NCBI GenBank assembly: GCA_027031185.1
Contig: JALVEF010000352.1
Span: 1-9,174, forward strand
DNA length: 9,174 nt
Direction of reading: 5' to 3'
Origin: Saprospiraceae bacterium
Lineage (GTDB): Bacteria > Bacteroidota > Bacteroidia > Chitinophagales > Saprospiraceae
Under the pieces are notes generated by a model, which ran no database searches, was not told the origin of the DNA, and saw only the letters and a program-made list of their open reading frames with translations. Below, piece by piece: positions 1-5,949 of this stretch. The translations under genes were made by a program, and so were the position numbers. The stretch's first letter is position 1; every line of letters starts with the position of its first letter.

Positions 1-20
1 AGGCATTTTGATTTCATTTT

Positions 21-43
21 GTCGGCTGAAGCCGACGGCAAAG
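21..43. repeat. Dispersed 23-bp hairpin repeat, copy 1
   Basis: GTCGGCTGAAGCCGACGGCAAAG occurs here and again, identical over all 23 bp, at 5859-5881. The first 16 bases form a 7-bp stem with a GA loop. A decayed relative (GTCGGCTGAAGAGCTGAC) is at 105-122. Two identical copies about 5.8 kb apart, both in non-coding sequence, indicate a genome-dispersed intergenic repeat. Its function is unknown. Confidence 0.7.
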
Positions 44-104
44 AAAGAGAATGTCCTTTTTACCTGCCCCTGGGCAAGGATAAAGTTTTTCATTTTTCCT
101 GTTT

Positions 105-122
105 GTCGGCTGAAGAGCTGAC
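105..122. repeat. Degenerate copy of the GTCGGCT hairpin repeat
   Basis: GTCGGCTGAAGAGCTGAC keeps the left arm and the GAAG turn of the 21-36 hairpin. The right arm is changed but still pairs, with a G-T wobble in RNA. Preserved pairing despite changed sequence hints at a structural constraint, though one example is weak evidence. Confidence 0.45.
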
Positions 123-299
123 ATTTCCCGCAGGGGACAAGTAGGGGCAACCCCGAAGTGGTTGAATCAAACTTGCTCCGCATGGAATGCGGGGCAAATG
201 GTTCATAAGGGGATAGAAGCCTGAAAGGGTGAGCTTACTCCCAAAACTTCCGGTTCGCCGTTTCCCGGATTCTTCAAATCTTCAATTCCTCCATTAAGC

Positions 300-330
300 A
301 AAAAGCCGGGCCGAAGAAAATCAGGCCAAG
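300..330 (-). terminator. Weak candidate terminator of the M4 peptidase gene
   Basis: Reading leftward from the protease stop (352-350), GGCC at 327-324 can pair with GGCC at 313-310, followed by CGG and a short T run (304-300). The stem is only 4 bp with a long loop, so this is the best candidate present rather than a strong one. Confidence 0.2.
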
Positions 331-349
331 TCTCTCTTTTAGCGTAAAC

Positions 350-3300
350 TCACTGCTTAATGGCCCGGAACAGGCGAAGGCGGCCCTGCGTGTCGATGAC
401 TTTGACCACGTACAGGCCGGGCGGTTGCTGTACGAGCTGAATATCCGTCACCTTGCCGGTCGGCTGGATTTTACGTACCAATTGACCGTTAACGTTGTAC
501 ACCAGGATTTGGGTCGGGATGGCATCGCTGTCCAGCGCCCGGATGGAAAATGATTTCACAAACGGGTTGGGTGCCAGCGCCATTTTGTCGTCCACGGTGA
601 TGTCCTCGGTGCCGATGACCAGCGGGCGCGATCCGTTGGCGAACCAGGTGCCCCACCCGGCCGGGTTGATCAGTGTGGTGATGCCCGGGGTGGGGTCGTA
701 TTGATATTTGGTGGGCTTGACAGGGATAGAGGCCAATTTGGTGGTGGACGATCCGGCACCGGCGCGCATTGTGACGGCTATGCGCTGGTCGGACGGGGCG
801 TAAGATGGCCGGCCGAGGGTGTCATTGGTGACGATATTTTCGGATTCGCCAAATTCGATATTGGCACCGGCCAGGAAGGTGTTGTTGCCTTCGAGCAGGT
901 CGAAGGCGATGATGTAAGGCGAGTTTTTGGCGAAGGTGGGATTGCCTACGCTGGTGTTGTCTGGCAGGGCGGAAAACAGCTTGTCAATCTGCCCGTCGGC
1001 CCAGGTGTTGCCGGCGCCGTCCCAGACGTGGATGAAGCCGATATCCCAGTAAGAGATATCTTGTCCGCCCTGATTTTGAATCGTACTGCGGGCGTCGTAC
1101 ATGATGTACTGGCCGGAGTAGTCGAATTGCAGGACGTCGGCATAGTCCACATTGTAGGTCTTGGTACCCTGGGATGTGGGGTTGTACAAGTCAAAGCTCT
1201 GCCAGGCACCGAGACCAAAGTCATATACCCAGATTTTGTTGTCATAGGCTGTGGTCACCACAGCCATCCGGCTGCCATCGGGCGCGATGGCCACGTTGCG
1301 GTTGTCGCCGGCATCGTCCAAAGTTTCCTCGTTGTATGAGTTGTTGTTCCAGTCAATGCTGATGTGCTGGATATTGTTGGACGGGTCAATGTACAAGATA
1401 TCACTGCCGTTGTCGGTGACGGAAGGATGGCTGTATGACTCGAACTGAGAGAGCGGGGTTTGGAAGACGTTGCCATTGCCCTGGGCGAGGCCGATTTTGT
1501 AGCCTTCGGTCGGGTCGAGGAAGACGATAAAGTCCTGACCGGGATTGGGTTGGAGGTCGCCCGGGGTGGGGCCTCCGCCACCGCCGGAACTGGGGCCGGT
1601 GATGCCGACGGCATCGAATGCGGGACCGACCTGAGCCACTTCGGCGGAATTGGCGCCATACAGGTCGGTGGCGGCATTGAGTACGGCGATGCGCAGGTCT
1701 TTGAACTGGGACGACTTGGTCAGGTAATCCGTCAGGGCTTTGTAGTACACTTGTTCGGCCTTGTCTTTGCCGACTTGGGTGGCAAAGAGGTAAAAGGCTT
1801 TGTTGCAGATGCCGCTGTTGATATGGACGCCGCCGTTGTCCTGGCTGCCGGTGTACATTTCGGAGACGTGTGCCGGCTGCCAGCCGGGCGAACCGAGACC
1901 GGAGCCGCCGTTGTGCGGGTTGGACAGGTCGCGCAGGGCGCCGGACGGGAATACGCCGGGGAGTACCACGTCTTCGCCCATCTGCCAGTCATCGCGATCA
2001 ATCATGGCACCGAAAATGTCGGCAAAAGACTCGTTGATGGCGCCGGACTCATATTGGTATTTGAGATTGGCGGTGGCGCCGATGACGCCATGACTCATCT
2101 CATGACCGGCGACGTCCAAGGCTCCGGCCAATGGTTTGAAGGCCTGATTGCCGTTGCCATAAAACATGGCCTGCCCGTTCCAGAAGGCATTGTCCATTCC
2201 CTGGCCGTTTTCACTGACGTTGATGATGGAGATGATGGTGCCGCCCTGGCCATTGATGGAATTGCGGTTGAAGGTATTTCTGTAATAGTCATAGGCGATA
2301 CCGGCGTTGTAGTGTGCGGAGACGGCCTTGGGATTGTTCCAGGTGGTGGAGTTATTGGTTAGGTGGGAGACCTGGAAATTGTTGGTCTGGGGGTCGGTAT
2401 TGTTGGCGTCAATGGTAAAGATGGCGCCGGCCGGGTCATCCGGCAAGCTGGAAGCGGCCGCATTGTACATGGGGCGGGTGATGTCAATCAGATAGTAAGT
2501 ACCGCCCTGCTGATAGGTTTCGAAGCTGCGCATGACGCCATTGAGATCCATACCGGTAGCGGGCGTGAGCGGATCCGCTGCCGGAGAAGAGAGGCTTCTT
2601 TTGGGTCTGTCGTTTGCCGGGATGTTATCTTCTCGAGTGGAAATCTTCGGAAAATCACCGGCCAGCTTGCAGCTGTTCAAGCCGCTGAACAGGATATCAC
2701 CCGTATGCGCGTCAATCATATAGCGCCACTGCTCGGTGACATTGGGATAGATGTCCACCTGCCAGGCAAGATGCGGCTGTTGGTCTTCGTGCGTATGGTA
2801 GATGATCAGTCGGCTTTTGACCGGCTCATCGGGCAGGAGTTTACCCGCCAGGCCGGAGTATGTCAGGTCCCGGATAGTTGTTTTGGAGCCCAGGTCGGCT
2901 TTGACGATGGCCATTGCTTGGGTCTGTGAGACGGACGGGTTGACGTCTGTCCCGGGTGTGGGATAATAGGATCCGTTGAGGCCGGAGATTTGGCCTTGTT
3001 CGGCGTGGAGGATGACTTCTCCGCCATATACGGGCAGACCTTTGTAATATTGGTCCATGCGGATATGGGTCTTGCCCGTAGTACCCTGGTGGATGGAGGT
3101 GATTTGAAACTCCTGTGCCGGGTCGGTGATGTGCATATAGGCTTTCAGGGCGTCCAGATAGAGGAATGCCTGGTCTTCCAGTGCAACACTTCGGTCGGTG
3201 GCATCGAGGCGGCCGGATACCCAACCGGGTGTTCCCTGGGGCGAAAAAGCCCGGATGCGGAAGGGGGATCCGAGGGCCGGTACGTCGCGGGTGGCCGGCC

Positions 3301-3502
3301 GGTATTCCATTGCGCTAAACCGGTCCAGTGGCACGTCAAAGAAATTGGCGTGGCGGGGCATCGCAGGCCCGAGTGTGGTATGGAGCTTGCCGGATTTGAC
3401 GGCGGGCGCCCCCTTGGGATGATCGGGTTTGAAGCTTTGCTGGGCGAAGGTGGTGCTTCCTATTAAGCTAAACAACACGGCGAGTAGAAGGCGGGTGTTC
3501 AT
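350..3502 (-). CDS. Secreted M4 (thermolysin-like) zinc metallopeptidase with propeller and T9SS sorting tail
   Basis: This is a 1050-aa endopeptidase precursor secreted through the type IX system. I start at the ATG at 3502-3500 because it begins directly with a signal peptide (MNTRLLLAVLF..., ending near TFA-QQ); a TTG at 3526 would only add eight residues ahead of it. In order, numbered from this ATG: an FTP propeptide (about 125-180), a PepSY-type inhibitory segment (about 190-275), and the M4 catalytic domain (about 310-640). The zinc site HEMSH has ligands H467 and H471 and catalytic E468. The third ligand is E491 in GAINESFADIFG, and the transition-state histidine is H560 in GGVHINSG. 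A Gly-rich linker (about 637-645) leads to a TolB/WD40-like beta-propeller (about 655-950). The last 80 residues form a type A T9SS domain (APNPF, YNVNGQLV, GLYVVKV). All catalytic residues are intact. The gene may be co-transcribed with the lipoprotein 42 nt upstream. Protease identity is very secure; the propeller is an inference from repeated strand patterns. Confidence 0.96.
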   Translation of the reverse strand: MNTRLLLAVLFSLIGSTTFAQQSFKPDHPKGAPAVKSGKLHTTLGPAMPRHANFFDVPLDRFSAMEYRPATRDVPALGSPFRIRAFSPQGTPGWVSGRLDATDRSVALEDQAFLYLDALKAYMHITDPAQEFQITSIHQGTTGKTHIRMDQYYKGLPVYGGEVILHAEQGQISGLNGSYYPTPGTDVNPSVSQTQAMAIVKADLGSKTTIRDLTYSGLAGKLLPDEPVKSRLIIYHTHEDQQPHLAWQVDIYPNVTEQWRYMIDAHTGDILFSGLNSCKLAGDFPKISTREDNIPANDRPKRSLSSPAADPLTPATGMDLNGVMRSFETYQQGGTYYLIDITRPMYNAAASSLPDDPAGAIFTIDANNTDPQTNNFQVSHLTNNSTTWNNPKAVSAHYNAGIAYDYYRNTFNRNSINGQGGTIISIINVSENGQGMDNAFWNGQAMFYGNGNQAFKPLAGALDVAGHEMSHGVIGATANLKYQYESGAINESFADIFGAMIDRDDWQMGEDVVLPGVFPSGALRDLSNPHNGGSGLGSPGWQPAHVSEMYTGSQDNGGVHINSGICNKAFYLFATQVGKDKAEQVYYKALTDYLTKSSQFKDLRIAVLNAATDLYGANSAEVAQVGPAFDAVGITGPSSGGGGGPTPGDLQPNPGQDFIVFLDPTEGYKIGLAQGNGNVFQTPLSQFESYSHPSVTDNGSDILYIDPSNNIQHISIDWNNNSYNEETLDDAGDNRNVAIAPDGSRMAVVTTAYDNKIWVYDFGLGAWQSFDLYNPTSQGTKTYNVDYADVLQFDYSGQYIMYDARSTIQNQGGQDISYWDIGFIHVWDGAGNTWADGQIDKLFSALPDNTSVGNPTFAKNSPYIIAFDLLEGNNTFLAGANIEFGESENIVTNDTLGRPSYAPSDQRIAVTMRAGAGSSTTKLASIPVKPTKYQYDPTPGITTLINPAGWGTWFANGSRPLVIGTEDITVDDKMALAPNPFVKSFSIRALDSDAIPTQILVYNVNGQLVRKIQPTGKVTDIQLVQQPPGLYVVKVIDTQGRLRLFRAIKQ

Positions 3503-3544
3503 ATCTGGATGGTTTTGGATTATCAAAATGAATGCGGCGTCCGG

Positions 3545-3991
3545 TCATTTGACGGCAGCGGACGGGTTTGGTGCGATGTCCATAAAGCTGCGGAACAGGG
3601 AGTCCAGTTCCGGGTGGATGAGTGTCTTTTCCCGGCCCCAGGACAGCTTGTTGTCGCCGTCCTTGGTGCGGTACCGGATGTAGTAGTACATATTGCCCGG
3701 TTTGTTGTACACAATATTCAGGAGGTTGAGCCGGTCGGCGGACTTGAAGAAGGGCTTGGCCTGGCGTTTTTTAACGGCTTTCAATTCGCGTACACTTCCT
3801 CCGTTTTCGGAGAAGAATACCTGGCCGTTGGGCAGCAGGATGTATTCTTTGAAAGTGCCGGCGAAGCCGCCGCCGGATCCAAAGAACAGCTTAGGCCCAT
3901 TGTAGTCTTTGAGTGTCAGGCGCTGGGTTTTGCACGACTGGAGGGCCCACAGTGCGATGGCAGCCGGCAGGACAAGAAGAAAGTATCGCAT
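3545..3991 (-). CDS. Small lipoprotein of unknown function
   Basis: This 148-aa protein begins MRYFLLVLPAAIALWALQSC. That is a basic residue, a hydrophobic core and the lipobox LQSC, with C20 the predicted lipid-modified cysteine, so it should be anchored in the envelope after signal peptidase II processing. The mature part has a Gly-rich turn (FGSGGGFAG, about 37-45), then YILLPNGQVF (50-59), a Lys-rich helix-like stretch (about 71-83) and a Tyr-rich strand (MYYYIRYRT, 101-109). It reminds me of conserved small Bacteroidota lipoproteins with a GSGGGF...LLPNGQ pattern, but I know no function. The frame stays open upstream to an ATG at 4129. I reject that start because it would bury the signal peptide and because the extra 46 codons lie largely in a mobile repeat. 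The stop is 42 nt before the M4 peptidase ATG, suggesting a shared transcript and perhaps a role connected to the protease. Confidence 0.85.
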   Translation of the reverse strand: MRYFLLVLPAAIALWALQSCKTQRLTLKDYNGPKLFFGSGGGFAGTFKEYILLPNGQVFFSENGGSVRELKAVKKRQAKPFFKSADRLNLLNIVYNKPGNMYYYIRYRTKDGDNKLSWGREKTLIHPELDSLFRSFMDIAPNPSAAVK

Positions 3992-4042
3992 TTTTTTGGT
4001 GTAAAGGAAGCCTATTTTCTGCACATATTCAAGTTGTGGCTT

Positions 4043-4050
4043 ATTTAATG
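4043..4050 (+). repeat. Left target-site duplication ATTTAATG
   Basis: ATTTAATG directly abuts the left end of the inverted-repeat element and is repeated exactly at 4277-4284, directly abutting the right end. Eight bp is the duplication length typical of IS66-family transposition. Confidence 0.65.
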
Positions 4051-4276
4051 GTAACTGTTTAGGTACCCGCTGTTTTTGCGCTAAAATGGCCTTTTTGCCC
4101 CTGTTTTTGCCTTGTAACTGTTTGAGCACCCCTTGTTTTTGTGCTAAAATGGCCTTTTCGCGCCTGTCTTTGGTAAAATTTTCTCACGTAGCGCTGCTAC
4201 GCATCAAAAATTTTCGCTTCAACAGGAACAAAAATGCCTATTTTATCCCTAAAAACAGGAGCACCTAAACAGTTAC
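4051..4276. mobile_element. 226-bp MITE-like element with GTAA-type terminal inverted repeats
   Basis: The left end reads GTAACTGTTTAGGTAC, and the reverse complement of the right end reads GTAACTGTTTAGGTGC, identical for 14 bp. Similarity continues inward for about 50 bp through a T-rich block, a TAAAAT motif and GGC-TTTTT. The element consists of a left arm (4051-4112), a second tandem left arm (4113 to about 4186) starting GTAACTGTTTGAGCACC, a perfect central palindrome (CGTAGC-GCT-GCTACG, 4187-4201), and a right arm (4202-4276). Thus 4113-4276 alone is one long imperfect palindrome. The flanks carry the 8-bp repeat ATTTAATG. There is no transposase frame, so any movement would be in trans. 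Known IS66-family elements have ends starting GTAA and make 8-bp duplications, so I infer an IS66-driven MITE. Short open frames inside it are chance. Confidence 0.75.
4187..4201. repeat. Perfect palindrome at the centre of the MITE
   Basis: CGTAGC-GCT-GCTACG is a 6-bp perfect stem with a 3-nt loop, flanked on both sides by AAAATTTT-type sequence (4176-4183 and about 4207-4214) that also pairs. It is the apex of the long imperfect palindrome 4113-4276, which as RNA or single-stranded DNA could fold into one extended hairpin. Confidence 0.75.
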
Positions 4277-4291
4277 ATTTAATGTAACTGT
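4269..4291. repeat. 11-bp perfect palindrome across the MITE right junction
   Basis: ACAGTTACATT (4269-4279) and AATGTAACTGT (4281-4291) are perfect reverse complements around one T. The palindrome arises because the sequence just past the right duplication (GTAACTGTCTAAC, from 4284) itself resembles an element left end. This suggests either insertion beside an older end or a tandem arrangement. Confidence 0.7.
4277..4284 (+). repeat. Right target-site duplication ATTTAATG
   Basis: Exact copy of 4043-4050, directly abutting the right terminus of the element. The following bases resemble the element terminus, so the direct repeat can be extended to about 19 bp if one gap is allowed. This leaves some doubt that it is a simple target duplication. 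Confidence 0.6.
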
Positions 4292-4302
4292 CTAACAACT
4301 CC

Positions 4303-4337
4303 GAAAGGGGGTAGGTTTGGCAAACCGGAGGCCTTTC
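4303..4337 (-). terminator. Compound hairpin after the MFS stop, candidate terminator
   Basis: GAAAGG (4303-4308) pairs with CCTTTC (4332-4337), and inside it GGTTTG (4314-4319) pairs with CAAACC (4321-4326), with a 5/5 internal loop between. It starts about 10 nt beyond the MFS stop codon in the direction of transcription. There is no clear T tract, so it may instead be a 3'-end-protecting structure or another dispersed repeat. Confidence 0.4.
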
Positions 4338-4346
4338 TTCGATTGA

Positions 4347-5561
4347 TCAAATTCTTGGGGGAAAGTACCATTTCAGGATTAAGGCGGAGAGCAAAGTCAA
4401 GGCCGCGATGCCCGTCAGACTTGCGGCGGGATTGAAGCGGTCGGCCATCACTCCGGCGAGAAGTGCACCGGCCGCATAACCCAGGTCGCGCCAAAATCGA
4501 AAAATACCTATGCCCGCCGACCGACGGTGTGGTTTTAGTACATTGGCGATGGCCGTCAAAAAGTTGGGATATACCAGTGCCGTGCCGAAGCCCAAAGCGG
4601 CAGATGCCGTGAGCAGGCCGGGCCATTGCGATGTTTGCGTAAAGCCGAATAAAGCGACCGCCTGGATGAGCATGCCTCCTACCAGCAAGGCCTTGATGGA
4701 AAGCAGATCGCCCAACCGGCCGGCAAATAACTGGCCAAAGCCCCATACCGCCGGATAAAGCGCTACCACTAATCCGATGCGTTCTAATGTAAGTTCCTGC
4801 CGGAGGAGGAAGATGGGTAGTAATCCCCAAATTACACCGTCATTCAGGTTGTTGATGAATCCGGCCTGGGTTACCGTCCACAGGACTTGGTTGGTCCGGG
4901 CCGTGTCGGGAATGGTTGCCGGCATGCCGCGGCGGGGGGCGGTGTCGCTCTCCAAACTCAGAAAATGGCTTGTATCCCGCACCAAAAACAAGCTAAGGGC
5001 CAGTCCGGCTATTGCCAGGCCCAGGCCGACATAGAATGGATAAGGCCGGATGCCGTGGACGTCAGCCAATAAGCCGGTCCAATAGGCGGTCAGCCCAATG
5101 GCAATGTATCCGGCAAATTCGTTGATTCCTGTGGCCAGACCGCGCTGACCCGGCCCGGCCAGGTCTATTTTCATGATGACGGTGCTGCTCCACGCAAAAC
5201 CCTGATGGATGCCCAATAATGCGTTGGCCACCAGTACCCATCCCCAAGACGGTGCCCACATCAGCAGAAGCGGAACGGGAAGCCCGAACAGCCACCCGAG
5301 AACCAACAGCCGCTTGCGGCCCCACCGGCCGGAATAGCCTCCCGCCAGATAATTGGATACGGCTTTGGACAGGCCAAATACCATAATAAAACTCAGTATG
5401 GTGGTTCGGTGGTGCAGCTCAAAGCTTTGCTGTGCCATGACCGGAACGACGGTGCGCTCCATCCCCAGCATTCCTCCAACCAGGGCATTGGTCAAAACCA
5501 ACAAAAAAAACTGGTTGGCGTTGGCCCGGATTCCTTGCTTTATCTGCCGCTTGTGGTTCAT
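4347..5561 (-). CDS. Major facilitator superfamily (MFS) transporter
   Basis: A 404-aa polytopic inner-membrane protein with about twelve hydrophobic segments in two halves, joined by a hydrophilic loop (about 198-226) rich in charged and polar residues. The length is typical for MFS permeases, which move small solutes by proton-coupled alternating access. The loop 2-3 signature is present as GGYSGRWGRKR (74-84), but the usual Asp of motif A is Gly (G78). The second-half equivalent, AGRLGDLLSIK (280-290), keeps its Asp. Other charged membrane-proximal features include NNLNDGVIWG (237-246) and RFWRDLGYAAG (355-365). The ATG at 5561-5559 is supported by a basic N-terminus (MNHKRQIKQGIR) and then TM1. 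No Shine-Dalgarno motif is visible, only A-rich sequence. The start codon is 6 bp from a MITE remnant, so the leader and probably the promoter lie in repeat-derived DNA. Substrate unknown; drug, sugar and metabolite export or uptake all remain possible. Confidence 0.9.
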   Translation of the reverse strand: MNHKRQIKQGIRANANQFFLLVLTNALVGGMLGMERTVVPVMAQQSFELHHRTTILSFIMVFGLSKAVSNYLAGGYSGRWGRKRLLVLGWLFGLPVPLLLMWAPSWGWVLVANALLGIHQGFAWSSTVIMKIDLAGPGQRGLATGINEFAGYIAIGLTAYWTGLLADVHGIRPYPFYVGLGLAIAGLALSLFLVRDTSHFLSLESDTAPRRGMPATIPDTARTNQVLWTVTQAGFINNLNDGVIWGLLPIFLLRQELTLERIGLVVALYPAVWGFGQLFAGRLGDLLSIKALLVGGMLIQAVALFGFTQTSQWPGLLTASAALGFGTALVYPNFLTAIANVLKPHRRSAGIGIFRFWRDLGYAAGALLAGVMADRFNPAASLTGIAALTLLSALILKWYFPPRI

Positions 5562-5567
5562 TGCGCT

Positions 5568-5659
5568 TTAATTGTTTGGGTCCCCGCTTTTTTTTGTGCG
5601 AAGATGCCTTTTTTGCCCTTGTTTTTGCCTTGTAACTGTTTGAGCACCTAAACAGTTAC
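5568..5659. mobile_element. 92-bp internally deleted copy of the MITE
   Basis: The left end (TTAATTGTTTGGGT) matches the MITE terminus with three substitutions. Next comes the same T-rich arm with GATGCC-TTTTTTGCCC, then GCCTTGTAACTGTTTGAGCACC as at 4109-4130. After that the sequence jumps straight to TAAACAGTTAC, the element right end. The result is a perfect inverted repeat, TGTAACTGTTT / AAACAGTTACA (5631-5641 and 5650-5660). No 8-bp flanking duplication is visible (5560-5567 and 5660-5667 differ), so it is old or rearranged. Confidence 0.7.
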
Positions 5660-5712
5660 ACATAGGTTTTATCGTTCGCACGTCACCGCTCATTTATTTG
5701 GGCTGCAGTTTC

Positions 5713-5725
5713 GCTCCTACGGAGC
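5713..5725. repeat. Small hairpin GCTCC-TAC-GGAGC
   Basis: A perfect 5-bp stem with a 3-nt loop, set in TTTCGCTCCTACGGAGCTTG. From memory, similar stem-loops recur between genes in Bacteroidota genomes, so I read it as a dispersed intergenic repeat. Only one copy is present here. Confidence 0.4.
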
Positions 5726-5817
5726 TTGATTTGTGGGTGGGACTTTTGGCTACTGAAGCACTACATTATTCAGGAATGAGCCCCACCATGCCTTTGCCCG
5801 GAAGTTTTGCCGGCTGA

Positions 5818-5833
5818 CGGGGCTAAAGCCCCG
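5818..5833. repeat. GC-rich hairpin CGGGGCT-AA-AGCCCCG
   Basis: A perfect 7-bp stem, followed on the plus strand by CTTGTTTTTT. It has the shape of a Rho-independent terminator for plus-strand transcription, but no plus-strand gene ends here, so a dispersed hairpin repeat is at least as likely. Confidence 0.45.
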
Positions 5834-5858
5834 CTTGTTTTTTGGGCTTTTTGTTCCC

Positions 5859-5881
5859 GTCGGCTGAAGCCGACGGCAAAG
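5859..5881. repeat. Dispersed 23-bp hairpin repeat, copy 2
   Basis: Identical over 23 bp to 21-43. Here the stem is one pair longer because the preceding base is C (CGTCGGCT / AGCCGACG, 5858-5875). It runs directly into the decanucleotide repeat that follows. Confidence 0.7.
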
Positions 5882-5912
5882 CAATGCAAAGCAATGCAGA
5901 GCAAAGCAATGC
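5878..5912 (+). repeat. Short tandem repeat of AAAGCAATGC
   Basis: Three exact copies of AAAGCAATGC (5878-5887, 5888-5897, 5903-5912), with a 5-nt partial unit AGAGC between the second and third. The first unit overlaps the tail of the 23-bp hairpin repeat, so the array probably grew by slippage from that tail. Confidence 0.75.
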
Positions 5913-5949
5913 AAGGGCTTCTTATCCAAGCAACTAAGCCTTCGATATC

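Larger units (their letters stand above)
1..349. other. Intergenic region with several small hairpins, no gene
   Basis: No credible reading frame or RNA gene is visible. The stretch lies downstream of the M4 peptidase and contains short perfect or near-perfect stem-loops: 21-36 (GTCGGCT/AGCCGAC), 65-76 (TGCCC/GGGCA), 105-122 (GTCGGCT/AGCTGAC, one G-T pair), 144-154 (GGGG/CCCC) and 178-192 (CCGCAT/ATGCGG). They look like dispersed intergenic repeats rather than one structured RNA, because the stems are independent and separated by unstructured AT-rich sequence. Confidence 0.6.
3992..4346. other. Intergenic region between MFS gene and lipoprotein gene, occupied by a MITE
   Basis: This 355-bp gap between two minus-strand genes has no credible gene. 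From right to left it holds a compound hairpin just after the MFS stop (4303-4337), a short palindrome (4269-4291), the 226-bp inverted-repeat element (4051-4276) and about 59 bp of AT-rich leader before the lipoprotein ATG. I could not recognise a convincing Bacteroidota promoter (TTG / TAnnTTTG) in the leader. Confidence 0.7.

Noticed and set aside
220..300. Possible tRNA, from a GGTTCG-like T-arm
   Set aside because: No acceptor stem, anticodon arm or complete T-arm can be built around it.
1460..2362. 300-aa plus-strand frame opposite the M4 peptidase
   Set aside because: It mirrors codon bias of a strongly supported gene on the other strand, covers the zinc-site region and has no recognisable domain. 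The same applies to the frame at 701-1339.
3992..4129. N-terminal extension of the lipoprotein to the ATG at 4129
   Set aside because: The added residues lie largely in the MITE left arms, are Lys/Gln-rich and would bury a good signal peptide and lipobox.
4086..4268. 60-aa plus-strand frame inside the MITE
   Set aside because: Composed of inverted-repeat sequence, with no domain and no initiation signals.
5818..5850. Rho-independent terminator on the plus strand
   Set aside because: The stem and T run fit, but no plus-strand transcript is expected to arrive from the left, so I list it only as a hairpin repeat.
5878..5912. Possible CRISPR array
   Set aside because: The units are 10 bp, adjacent and without spacers, and no cas genes are nearby.
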